Below the pieces are notes generated by a model that was not told the origin of the DNA, did no database searches, and was given only the letters and a program-made list of their open reading frames with translations. From Bradyrhizobium sp. B097 (GTDB taxonomy: Bacteria > Pseudomonadota > Alphaproteobacteria > Rhizobiales > Xanthobacteraceae): DNA of 64,000 nt. A program made the position numbers and the translations under genes. Positions 15,507 to 23,724 of this stretch are shown here, piece by piece (positions within the stretch are counted from its first letter, which is position 1; each line of letters starts with the position of its first letter). The stretch is taken from positions 4,832,501 through 4,896,500 of the forward strand of contig NZ_CP152412.1 in NCBI RefSeq assembly GCF_038957035.1. The letters run 5' to 3'.

Positions 15507-16148
15507 ATGGACGGTCTTTCGCCAACCACCATCCGACAGCTTTACGAACACGCTCTCGATGCGCCTGGTCCAAAGACGTGGTGGATCACGCGGCTCGCGA
15601 TGTACAAAGCGCTCCATCGCGCTCTATCCGAACATGACGGAAACGAAAAAACTTGCCTGTCGATATCCGGATCAAAAGGGCTCGGTGTTGAGCTGGGGTT
15701 GACCAAGACCAAATACACAGAGGTCAGCTATCCCGATGCCAACTTCATAGATTTGCCATTCGAGAGCGGCACTTTTGACTTCTGTATCTCGGACCAGGTT
15801 CTCGAACATGTCGAGGGCGATCCACAAAAGGCATTCTCTGAATCAATCAGAGTTGTGAAGCCGGGCGGCTACGTCTGTCACACCACATGTTTCGTCAATG
15901 GCATTCACGCCGCGCCGAAGGACTTTTGGCGTTTCACTCCGGAATCGCTACAGCTGATATCCGGAAACGCAAACGCCGAGTCGATTCTTTGTGGAGGGTG
16001 GGGCAACCGCGAAGTTATCGGGTTGATGGCATCCCCGCTCCGGATGAAACCCATCCCGGACGACCCGTCCAATCCAATTTACCAATTGGCACTACGAAAT
16101 GAGCCGAGCTGGCCAATCGTCGTGTGGATCATTTCCAGGCGAAATTGA
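15507..16148 (+). CDS. SAM-dependent methyltransferase, probably acquired
   Basis: A class I (type 11) methyltransferase of 213 residues. The SAM-binding part is 'TCLSISGSKGLGVEL' and the motif IV region is 'GTFDFCISDQVLEHVEGDP'. 'AFSESIRVVKPGGYVCHTTC' corresponds to motifs V-VI, and 'PKDFWRFTPESL' is typical of methyltransferases in polysaccharide or glycopeptide clusters. The substrate is unknown. A-T content and codon use (AAA, ACA, GAT, TTT) differ from the neighbouring genes, indicating transfer. It sits next to the 3' end of tRNA-Glu. AGAGGA precedes the ATG. Confidence 0.8.
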   Translation: MDGLSPTTIRQLYEHALDAPGPKTWWITRLAMYKALHRALSEHDGNEKTCLSISGSKGLGVELGLTKTKYTEVSYPDANFIDLPFESGTFDFCISDQVLEHVEGDPQKAFSESIRVVKPGGYVCHTTCFVNGIHAAPKDFWRFTPESLQLISGNANAESILCGGWGNREVIGLMASPLRMKPIPDDPSNPIYQLALRNEPSWPIVVWIISRRN

Positions 16149-16385
16149 TCTGGCAAATTCTGACGGCTCCGAGCGGCGCCAATCGCGATCGCAAGCGGAT
16201 GGTCCCGCTCGCCATCACTTGGCACGGCAGGCACCCGAGCGCACCAGTCCTCAGGTCGCCACCCAGGCCTGAACGAGACGAGAACGGACAGCCTTTTTCA
16301 CGCGTCCAACAATACGTCCAACACGAAGAACGCCGCCCCGCTAACAGCCTGAAATCACTATCTGATTTTTCGTGGATTTGCGCGA

Positions 16386-16460
16386 TGGCGCTCCCTAGCG
16401 GAATCGAACCGCTCTCTCCACCGTGAAAGGGTGGCGTCCTAACCGATAGACGAAGGGAGC
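16386..16460 (-). tRNA. tRNA-Glu (UUC)
   Basis: A complete minus-strand cloverleaf. The acceptor GCTCCCT pairs with AGGGAGC, the anticodon stem CCACC/GGTGG holds the loop CTTTCAC (anticodon TTC), and the T-loop is TTCGATT. The CCA end is encoded. The 3' end faces the AT-richer methyltransferase gene. Confidence 0.97.
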
Positions 16461-16618
16461 AAAACTCCCGGCAAATCAATACGTTAGACGTGAGATGTGC
16501 CGTACTGGCCGCTACCGGCGAACGGCCGCGACGGGCGAACGTATAGTGGCGATTGGCCGGACGGGCAAGCGTCGAGACAACGCTTTTCCCGGATGCCGGG
16601 CCGGCCCCCGACAGCAGA

Positions 16619-16768
16619 TCACCTGCAGGACAATCCGGCCTCGATCGAGGTCCAGAAGCCGCAATGCGACGGCACATGCGCGTGTGCCCGCGAGCCACCG
16701 GCATGAATCAGGATGGCGACGGCAAGCGCGACGACGGCGGCGGGAACGATGAATCTGCGGAGCGACAT
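16619..16768 (-). CDS. Small secreted protein (49 aa)
   Basis: A frame beginning 'MSLRRFIVPAAVVALAVAIL' with a convincing signal peptide and an Ala-rich cleavage region ('GGSRAHA'). The short mature part contains two cysteines: 'HCGFWTSIEAGLSCR'. The ribosome site is weak. The signal peptide, Cys pair and GC-rich third positions support a real gene, but no family is known to me. Confidence 0.5.
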   Translation of the reverse strand: MSLRRFIVPAAVVALAVAILIHAGGSRAHAHVPSHCGFWTSIEAGLSCR

Positions 16769-16866
16769 AGGGCTGCGCATCGAACGATATCGTGGCCTAA
16801 CTAAGGCCAGCGGACATGGATCGATAAGTGGGACCGACTCACTCCCCGTCGTTGTTCAAGCACGCG

Positions 16867-17211
16867 CTAATGATTGCTCGCGACGTCCTGGCGATTGGTC
16901 GGCTGCGCCGCGGCCGCCGCCACCGGCGTCTGCTTGATGCAGGTGCTGCAGATCACGAGCTTGCGCGCCAGCCGGTCGTCCGCATCCGCCTCCGACAGTT
17001 GCGCCTCCGGCGTCGCGGGCGACACATTCCGCGCATGGCGTCGTGGCTGCGGCTGATTGGGATCCTGCCCAGCGCCATCCCAGGCCAACGGACCTGTTCC
17101 CGGCGAGGGAGCGGTCATGCTGTATTGCTGCGAGTATTGCGCGCAGGCGCCGAGCGCGATCGGAAGAAACAGCACGGCGGCCTTGCGAGCCCAATTCCTG
17201 AATGCAGACAT
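16867..17211 (-). CDS. Probable lipoprotein
   Basis: About 114 residues. The N-terminus has basic residues, a hydrophobic stretch ('AAVLFLPIALGAC') and an LGAC lipobox with the acylated Cys near residue 22. The mature part is Pro/Gln/Ala-rich and polar, with 'RKLVICSTCIKQTP' (Cys-x-x-Cys) near its end. The domain is unknown. An in-frame GTG at 17223 is a possible alternative start. Confidence 0.6.
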   Translation of the reverse strand: MSAFRNWARKAAVLFLPIALGACAQYSQQYSMTAPSPGTGPLAWDGAGQDPNQPQPRRHARNVSPATPEAQLSEADADDRLARKLVICSTCIKQTPVAAAAAQPTNRQDVASNH

Positions 17212-17369
17212 GATCACACTCACACGCTATTCGTACCGCGACATCAGTTCTGCGAACTAAGAGCAGAACCGCTAAGAAATCGTTCACCCTGATTGTTCCG
17301 TCGCATCCAACCGCGACCGCATCAAGACGGGATTGCGGCACCAAGACGCTAATCCGGAGTAGTCCAACC

Positions 17370-18602
17370 ATGCTAGGCATCAACGGTCGCTTCGACGGCA
17401 AGCGCGTGCTCGCCGATCTCAATTCGCTGCGCGCGATCGGCGCCTACAAGACCGGCGTGCACAAGCCGACATTCTCGGAGCCGCATCTGCGCTCGCTGGA
17501 CTGGCTTGCGGCACACCTGCCCGATGCCGACCTCACCGCGACGATCGACGGCATCGGCAATGTGTTCGGCACCAGCGCGAAAGCAGGACCGAAGCTGCTC
17601 GCGGGCTCGCATCTCGAAAGCCAGAACCATGCAGGCTGGCTCGATGGGCCGCTCGGCGTGATCTATGCGCTGGAGGCCGCGCGCGTCATCAACGGCGATC
17701 CCGGCATCGACGGCGCGGTCGAGGTCGCCGCATGGTGCGACGAGGAAGGACATTTCGGCAGTTTCCTCGGCAGCCGGTCGTTTGCCGGCGCCGTGACCGA
17801 AGCCGACATCGATGCGGCGCGCGACCGCTCCAGCGATCGCACCATGCGACAGGCGTTGCGCGATGCGGGCTTCGCCGGCCGGCCGCGCCTTACCGCCGAA
17901 CCTGGCCGCCATATCGGCTACCTCGAAGCCCATATCGAGCAAGGCGACACGCTGGAAGCTAGCCGGCTCAAGATCGGCGTCGTCACCTCCATCGTCGGTA
18001 TCTGGCAATATCGCATCACGTTCACAGGCGAGCAGAACCATGCCGGCACCACGCGGATGGCGGTGCGCAGGGATGCCGGCCTGGCGCTGGCGCGGTTCTG
18101 CGTCGCGATCGACGACGGCTTCCCTGCGCTGTGCGGACCCCGCACGGTCTGGACCACCGGCCGCATCACGCTGGACCCGGGCGCGCCGAGCATCATCCCC
18201 GGCCACGCCGAGATGCTGTTCCAGATCCGCGACGACAATCCCGAGGTGATCGCACGGCTCGAGGCGCATCTGCATCGCCTGGCAGAAGAAGCCACCGCGC
18301 AGGGCCGCTGCGGCGTGAAGGTCGAGCGGATCCGCACCGGCGTGCCCGCGATGATGACGCCTGCGTTCCAGGATGCGATCGAGGCCGCGAGCGCAGTCTG
18401 CGCCGGCGGCAAATCAATCCGCATGCCGAGCGGCGCCGGCCATGACGCCCAGGTCCTCGCCACCATCATGCCGGCCGCGATGCTGTTCGTGCCGTCGATC
18501 GGCGGCATCAGCCATCACTGGAGCGAGAACACCGACGACGCCGATATTGTCACCGGCGCCGAGGTGTTCGTCGAAACCTGCCGCCGCTTGCTGGCAGGTT
18601 AG
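17370..18602 (+). CDS. M20-family N-carbamoyl amidohydrolase (allantoate amidohydrolase type)
   Basis: A binuclear metallo-amidohydrolase of 410 residues in the hydantoinase/carbamoylase family (allantoate amidohydrolase, N-carbamoyl-L-amino-acid hydrolase, beta-ureidopropionase). Metal ligands are visible in 'GSHLESQNHAGWLDGPLGV' (H, D), 'WCDEEGHFGSFLGSR' (E-E), 'EAHIEQG' (H) and C-terminal 'SGAGHDAQVLA' (H). Family members release ammonia or carbamate in purine or pyrimidine breakdown. Which substrate applies cannot be decided, as no ureide genes are adjacent. The stop TAG falls at the first bases of a dispersed repeat. Confidence 0.87.
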   Translation: MLGINGRFDGKRVLADLNSLRAIGAYKTGVHKPTFSEPHLRSLDWLAAHLPDADLTATIDGIGNVFGTSAKAGPKLLAGSHLESQNHAGWLDGPLGVIYALEAARVINGDPGIDGAVEVAAWCDEEGHFGSFLGSRSFAGAVTEADIDAARDRSSDRTMRQALRDAGFAGRPRLTAEPGRHIGYLEAHIEQGDTLEASRLKIGVVTSIVGIWQYRITFTGEQNHAGTTRMAVRRDAGLALARFCVAIDDGFPALCGPRTVWTTGRITLDPGAPSIIPGHAEMLFQIRDDNPEVIARLEAHLHRLAEEATAQGRCGVKVERIRTGVPAMMTPAFQDAIEAASAVCAGGKSIRMPSGAGHDAQVLATIMPAAMLFVPSIGGISHHWSENTDDADIVTGAEVFVETCRRLLAG

Positions 18603-18706
18603 AGCGTTTTCAAGCGAAGTGGACCACCGGTTCGCGTGAAGAAAACGCGTCAAAAACGAGAATCTAGAGCTTCGGTTCTGATCCGATGAGAACCGAAAAG
18701 CTCTAG
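18600..18706. repeat. Dispersed two-hairpin repeat (GCGTTTTC family), copy 2
   Basis: GCGTTTTC (18604-18611) pairs with GAAAACGC (18641-18648). CTAGAGC with TTCGGTTCT (from 18664) pairs with AGAACCGAA and GCTCTAG (ending 18706). It has the same organisation as 5624-5727 but is inverted. It separates two convergent genes and supplies both stop codons: TAG at 18600-18602 for the amidohydrolase and TAG at 18705-18703 for the TauE-like gene. Confidence 0.87.
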
Positions 18707-19647
18707 CCACCTTGCGAACGCCGCCCCGCGGCATTGTCGCCGTCGGGTCGGGCCGCCCCGATTCCGGATCTCAGCGGAGCCAACGCGTGCGGGTTCTGCG
18801 CGGTCCCTCTCCGCGCGGTGAAGAACACATACAACAAGCAGACGTCGATCAGGATCGTCCCGGCCATGACGCTGTAGGCCCACGGGCTTTCCATCAGCTC
18901 CACTTCGATCAACACGCGCGACAGGCCGAATCCCACGACCCACGCATCAAAGCTCATGCAGATCCGGCGAAACGTCTCGGCATCCAGCCGCCGGATCAGC
19001 CAGGCACCGAACGGTATGCCGGCGACCACGCAGGGAACGAGCACGAACAACATGCTCCGGCTCTCTTCGATGAACAGACCGAGCTTGTAGTACGCGATCG
19101 CGGTCAAGCCGGACTCTGTCACCCGAACCAGTGCGAGACCGGCCCGAAACTCGTCTTTGACAAGGCCCTGATTGTTGAAAAGGATCGCCAGCGGCGGTCC
19201 CGAGATGGTCGTGACCGAGTACAGGACTCCGAGCGCCGTTCCAAAGGGCAAACCAACGAGCCATTTCGACTGGATCGGCTTCCGCCAACCGGCCGCCTGC
19301 AGCAGGATAAGCGGCAGAATGATCGAATAGGTGGCGAATTTGGTCCAGCCGGGTTGAAGTGACGTCAGAGCAAAGGCGCCGACCGCGATGCCGGGCAGCA
19401 TGCCGATGAGAATAGGAAGCACGCGCCGCCACACGGCCGGAACGCCGCTCAGATTGATGCACAGAACATACAGGTTGACGAAGACTTCGACGATGACGAC
19501 CGCAGGATTGAGAACGCGGTTGGTGTAAAAGACAAGCGCGACCGGCACGGTGAGCGAGGAAAACCCGTAACCCAGCGCACCGTTTACAAACGCCGCAAAC
19601 AGAGCGACCACGGCAAGAACGATCACAGCAGAATCAATCGAAGGCAT
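18703..19647 (-). CDS. TauE/SafE-family membrane exporter
   Basis: A multi-spanning inner-membrane protein of 314 residues with eight or nine hydrophobic segments. The N-terminal 'AAFVNGALGYGFSSLTVPVA' and central 'GLPFGTALGVLYSVTTISGP' are the paired family motifs of TauE/SafE permeases. Members export sulfite or organosulfur anions, but the substrate here is unassigned. The C-terminus is polar and Arg-rich (about 30 residues). The final codons and stop lie at the edge of a dispersed repeat. Confidence 0.85.
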   Translation of the reverse strand: MPSIDSAVIVLAVVALFAAFVNGALGYGFSSLTVPVALVFYTNRVLNPAVVIVEVFVNLYVLCINLSGVPAVWRRVLPILIGMLPGIAVGAFALTSLQPGWTKFATYSIILPLILLQAAGWRKPIQSKWLVGLPFGTALGVLYSVTTISGPPLAILFNNQGLVKDEFRAGLALVRVTESGLTAIAYYKLGLFIEESRSMLFVLVPCVVAGIPFGAWLIRRLDAETFRRICMSFDAWVVGFGLSRVLIEVELMESPWAYSVMAGTILIDVCLLYVFFTARRGTAQNPHALAPLRSGIGAARPDGDNAAGRRSQGG

Positions 19648-20143
19648 CTTTGGCTTTTACCGGATCAGTCGCTTTGCCCGCAGCATTATAGCCCATGGAA
19701 AGGGACGCGGTGCCGAAACTTGCCGCCGCCACGTCGCGCGACGGCCACGCGCCGTGGAGTTTCGCCCCATCTGCGGGCGGCGATCTCGTCAGGCCGTGAG
19801 CGACCTTGTCGATGCGCCCCCCAATCGCACTCGGACACGCCAGCGCCGCGCGGCTCGCGACATTCAGGCAAGGATCCACAGATCGTCACCCGTTCACAGT
19901 TCGGATACTGAACGCCCCACGGGGGCGTTTCGCCGCCAGGAACTGCCGGCAGCCGGTCGTCGCCCTCTGCCTTGAGCCGATCGAGGACCGCACAGCGCTT
20001 TCGCCGGCTACCGTGGCATATCGGACACAAGAACGGCTTCAGTCGAGCCAATTCCGCCAAATGCCCGATTTGCAATCCGCTGAACTTGCTGCCATTTCTT
20101 CGGTACGCATCGCTTTGGTGCCATAAAAGGGGCCGTCCGGCTC
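19648..20143. other. Gene-free 500 bp with one terminator-like hairpin
   Basis: No gene with family character is visible. AACGCCCC (19911-19918) pairs with GGGGCGTT (19922-19929), followed by a single extra T. It may be a weak terminator. The rest may hold decayed coding sequence, because one minus frame ending at 19,634 has protein-like composition but no recognisable domain. Confidence 0.45.
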
Positions 20144-21181
20144 ATGTTGTTGCTTGAGTCGCTTCCGACTGTGATTGGCGCCGCCGCCATCGCGCCCGCG
20201 CTGCTGGTGCTGTGGCTGGTGATTGCCGCCGACGAGCGCCCCGGACCGCCGGTGCAGGTGTGGCTCGCCTTCGTGCTCGGCGCGGCCAGCATCTCGCTGC
20301 TCGGCCTGGCGCGGATTCCCTTCAATGCGCTGCTCGCCATCCCCGACAATCCCTGGGCGACCCAGGCGGTCCGCGCGGCGTTCGGCGTCGCGGCGCCGGA
20401 GGAGATCGTCAAGGTTCTCGTCATCGTCGCCATCTCGACACGCCGCCGTGCCTTCGCCGATCCGATGGATACGGTGGTCTATGGCGCGGCCGCGGGCCTC
20501 GGATTTGCGGCTTACGAGAACCTCGCCTATCTCGTCCAGCACAAGGACATGTGGCGCGCGCTCGCGGCGTTGCGCAGCGTGCTGACGGTGCCGTTTCACG
20601 GCGCGCTCGGCATCATCGCCGGCGCCTACCTTGCGATCGCGCGCTCCGGCGGCGCGCTCGGCGCCTACCGGGGCCACCGCGACTGGGCGCGCATCACCAA
20701 CTGGGCGCTGGTGCTGGTCGCACCGGTCGCGTTGCACGCGGCGTTCGATTTTCCGCTGCTCGCGCTCCAGCGCATCCCCGATCTCAGCTCGACCACGCGG
20801 CTGCTGCTCGGGTCAGCCAGCGTGCTGATCGGCTTCTCCTCGATCGGTTTTGCAATCCGTCTGGTGCGCCGCCTCGGCAGGCATCATGCGCCGCGCACTG
20901 ATGTCGCGCGCGAGCGGCTGAGCCAGCTGCGGCGGATGTGGGCGCTGCTGCTGGTCGGCGGCGGCACCGGCTTTGTCGGGGTCTCCTTCCTGCTCACCTC
21001 GCTGCATCACTGGTACGTCAATCCCGAGCGCAATGCCTCGTTCATCCTGGTCCCGATCGGCTTCACTTCGATCCTGATCGGACTGGCGCTCTTGATCGCG
21101 ACCACCGCGGTCTATTTCCTCGGCCGCAACCGGATGCGGACCGCCGCGGAGGGCTTTCCGTCGGCGCCGGGCCAGAGCTAG
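20144..21181 (+). CDS. PrsW-family intramembrane metalloprotease
   Basis: Three hundred forty-five residues with about ten membrane segments. The CPBP/PrsW signatures are present: 'VAAPEEIVKVLVI' (catalytic E86-E87), 'GAAAGLGFAAYENLAY', 'LTVPFHGALG' and 'HAAFDFPLLAL', the last two supplying His ligands. B. subtilis PrsW performs site-1 cleavage of an anti-sigma factor. No sigma or anti-sigma gene is adjacent, so the substrate is unknown. The C-terminal part has additional membrane helices not needed for catalysis. An HdeD-family gene follows 80 bp downstream across a small tandem repeat. Confidence 0.87.
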   Translation: MLLLESLPTVIGAAAIAPALLVLWLVIAADERPGPPVQVWLAFVLGAASISLLGLARIPFNALLAIPDNPWATQAVRAAFGVAAPEEIVKVLVIVAISTRRRAFADPMDTVVYGAAAGLGFAAYENLAYLVQHKDMWRALAALRSVLTVPFHGALGIIAGAYLAIARSGGALGAYRGHRDWARITNWALVLVAPVALHAAFDFPLLALQRIPDLSSTTRLLLGSASVLIGFSSIGFAIRLVRRLGRHHAPRTDVARERLSQLRRMWALLLVGGGTGFVGVSFLLTSLHHWYVNPERNASFILVPIGFTSILIGLALLIATTAVYFLGRNRMRTAAEGFPSAPGQS

Positions 21182-21197
21182 GATACGCCACACGCTC

Positions 21198-21247
21198 GCA
21201 GACTTTACCGTTGCAGACTTTTCGGTTGCAGACTTTTCGGTTGTAGA
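21198..21247. repeat. 15-bp tandem repeat, three units plus a partial unit
   Basis: The units are GCAGACTTTACCGTT, GCAGACTTTTCGGTT and GCAGACTTTTCGGTT, followed by a degenerate GTAGATTT. They lie between the PrsW stop and the HdeD ribosome site. The AAAGTCT core on the opposite strand resembles the 18-bp tandem repeat at 43,505. Confidence 0.85.
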
Positions 21248-21261
21248 TTTGGAGAGCCGCG

Positions 21262-21834
21262 ATGACCTTGTCCAACGATCTCGACAGACTGCGATCGGAG
21301 ATGAAGGCCGCGGTCAAGCAACACTGGAAGGCGTTCCTGTTCGAAGGCATCCTGCTCGTGATCCTCGGCATCGCGGCGATGATCGTGCCGACATTCGCGA
21401 GCCTCGCCGTCACCATCTTCCTCGGCTGGATGTTCCTGATCTCAGGCATCGGCGGGCTGATCGTGACCTTCTGGGCGCGCAACATGCCGGGCTTCTGGTG
21501 GTCGCTGATCTCGGCCGCGCTCGCCGTGCTGGCCGGCATGGTGCTGCTGGCGCGCCCGATGCAGGGCGTGCTGACGCTGACCATTGTCATCGGCGCCTAT
21601 TTCGTCGCCGAGGGCGTCGCCACCATCATGTATGCGCTGGAGCACCGCCGCGAATTGTCGGGACGCTGGTCCTGGCTCCTGATCGCCGGCCTGATGGATG
21701 TCGTCGTCGCCTTCTTCATCATCGCGGGCCTGCCGGAGTCGGCGGGATGGGCGATCGGCCTCCTGGTCGGCCTCAATCTGATGTTCGGCGGGGCGACCCT
21801 CATAGGTATGGCGTTGGCGGCGCGCAACACCTGA
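21262..21834 (+). CDS. HdeD-family membrane protein
   Basis: One hundred ninety residues with six transmembrane segments in two repeats of three. Family features are 'HWKAFLFEGILLVILGIAAM', 'FLGWMFLISGIGGLI' and 'VIGAYFVAEGVATIMYALEH'. HdeD is linked to acid resistance in E. coli, but in rhizobia the role is undefined. The ribosome site is GGAGAG. It may be cotranscribed with the PrsW gene 80 bp upstream. Confidence 0.87.
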   Translation: MTLSNDLDRLRSEMKAAVKQHWKAFLFEGILLVILGIAAMIVPTFASLAVTIFLGWMFLISGIGGLIVTFWARNMPGFWWSLISAALAVLAGMVLLARPMQGVLTLTIVIGAYFVAEGVATIMYALEHRRELSGRWSWLLIAGLMDVVVAFFIIAGLPESAGWAIGLLVGLNLMFGGATLIGMALAARNT

Positions 21835-21866
21835 CGGCCAACTGGCTCCCCTCGCGGATTTGGGGG

Positions 21867-21895
21867 GTGACAGGCCGATATCCGTCGGGTATAGA
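21867..21895 (+). promoter_or_regulatory. Probable promoter of the DAHP synthase leader
   Basis: GTGACA (21867-21872) and TATAGA (21890-21895) are separated by exactly 17 bp, a good match to the housekeeping sigma pattern. Transcription would begin seven to eight bases after the -10 box, at or beside the A of the leader ATG (21903). Confidence 0.6.
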
Positions 21896-21902
21896 GCCCG
21901 CC

Positions 21903-21983
21903 ATGATCACCGTCGCCACCAGCTATTTTTGGTACTTTAGCTACGACAGCTCGCTGGCGGCAGGAGGATCGCGCTCAATCTAA
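21903..21983 (+). CDS. Aromatic leader peptide of DAHP synthase (attenuator)
   Basis: A 26-codon ORF encoding 'MITVATSYFWYFSYDSSLAA' and six further residues. Residues 8-14 (Y-F-W-Y-F-S-Y, bases 21924-21944) are all aromatic except one Ser, a regulatory codon run for phenylalanine, tyrosine and tryptophan. The stop precedes an intrinsic terminator by 24 bases, and the DAHP synthase gene follows. A segment CTGGCGGC (21954-21961) can pair with GCCGCCAG (22010-22017) in place of the terminator arm. Ribosomes stalled on the aromatic run would leave it free, giving antitermination. It has no clear ribosome site and may be translated as a leaderless mRNA. Confidence 0.85.
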   Translation: MITVATSYFWYFSYDSSLAAGGSRSI

Positions 21984-22007
21984 AGAATTGCAGCAAACGT
22001 CCAAAAC

Positions 22008-22035
22008 AAGCCGCCAGACCTGGCGGCTTTTTGTT
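22008..22035 (+). terminator. Attenuator terminator before DAHP synthase
   Basis: AAGCCGCCA (22008-22016) pairs with TGGCGGCTT (22021-22029) with a 4-base loop, and is followed by TTTGTTT. Its 5' arm is the same segment that can pair with 21954-21961 within the leader ORF, so the two structures exclude each other. Confidence 0.88.
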
Positions 22036-22069
22036 TGCCGGCAGGTCCCGAAATCCAAAGGAGCCAGCC

Positions 22070-23155
<1,086 letters not shown>

Positions 23156-23179
23156 GACGGTCGAACGGATTGAGCGTTG

Positions 23180-23208
23180 CCGGCGGGGCGGATATCGCGC
23201 TCCGCCGG
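23180..23208. terminator. Hairpin between convergent genes
   Basis: CCGGCGG (23180-23186) pairs with CCGCCGG (23202-23208), with further G-C pairs inside. No T tract follows on either strand. It separates aroG from the minus-strand gene ending at 23,222. Confidence 0.45.
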
Positions 23209-23221
23209 TCGCTTCCGTGGC

Positions 23222-23482
23222 CTAGCAGCCGCGGCAGATGCTCTTGATCTTCTTGTCGAGCGCCGCGTCTTCCTTGTTGGCCTGACTGTTCGGATCGCTG
23301 ATATTCTTCTCGTTGCCAACGTCGCCGCGGCGTGGCTGACGATGTCCGACCGGCGCCTCCGGCAGCGGCGCGTTCTTCTGCATGGAGGACGATCCGCCCT
23401 GTTGCTGCGCCCATGCCTGGGACGTTCCAACCTGGGGCGCTCCAACCATCATCAGAGCCATCAACAAAACAGTCTTCCGCAT
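23222..23482 (-). CDS. Small secreted hypothetical protein
   Basis: Eighty-six residues. The signal peptide begins 'MRKTVLLMALMMVGAPQVG' with cleavage near 'AWAQQQ'. The mature part is polar, Gln/Pro/Asn-rich, with 'DKKIKSICRGC' at the end, giving two C-terminal cysteines. GGAGACGCGAG precedes the ATG at 23482. It is the last gene of the apparent epmA-epmB run (22 bases after the preceding stop). The function is unknown. Confidence 0.65.
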   Translation of the reverse strand: MRKTVLLMALMMVGAPQVGTSQAWAQQQGGSSSMQKNAPLPEAPVGHRQPRRGDVGNEKNISDPNSQANKEDAALDKKIKSICRGC

Positions 23483-23504
23483 CTCGCGTCTCCGCTTCTC
23501 AACC

Positions 23505-23717
23505 CTATTGCGCCCGTTCCGGCACCTCGACGGTAGCACAGTTGCGTCGCCCCTGCGCTGCGCAATCCTGAACCTTCCGTATATCGGCCATGGTGCCAAG
23601 GAGCCAGATTCCCGCGGCGACCAGCACCACAAAGAAGCCGAACATCACAGCATTTTCGACGCCGCGGCTGCCCTCGCCCTCGGCCGGCTCCTGCCGTCCG
23701 TCCCCGGCCCCGCGCAT
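23505..23717 (-). CDS. Small single-pass membrane protein downstream of epmB
   Basis: Seventy residues: a Gly/Glu-rich cytoplasmic N-terminus ('GAGDGRQEPAEGEGSRG'), one transmembrane helix ('VMFGFFVVLVAAGIWLL') and a short tail ('DIRKVQDCAAQGRRNCATVE') with two cysteines. It starts 8 bases after the epmB stop, so cotranscription is likely. No family is recognised. The association with EF-P modification genes is positional only. Confidence 0.6.
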   Translation of the reverse strand: MRGAGDGRQEPAEGEGSRGVENAVMFGFFVVLVAAGIWLLGTMADIRKVQDCAAQGRRNCATVEVPERAQ

Positions 23718-23724
23718 CGCAGGC

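Noticed and set aside
16149..16385. Attachment-site duplication beside tRNA-Glu
   Set aside because: I looked for a second copy of the tRNA 3' end on both sides of the methyltransferase gene and found none.
21198..21247. CRISPR-like array
   Set aside because: The three 15-bp units are directly adjacent with no spacers, and no cas genes are in the window; it is a minisatellite.
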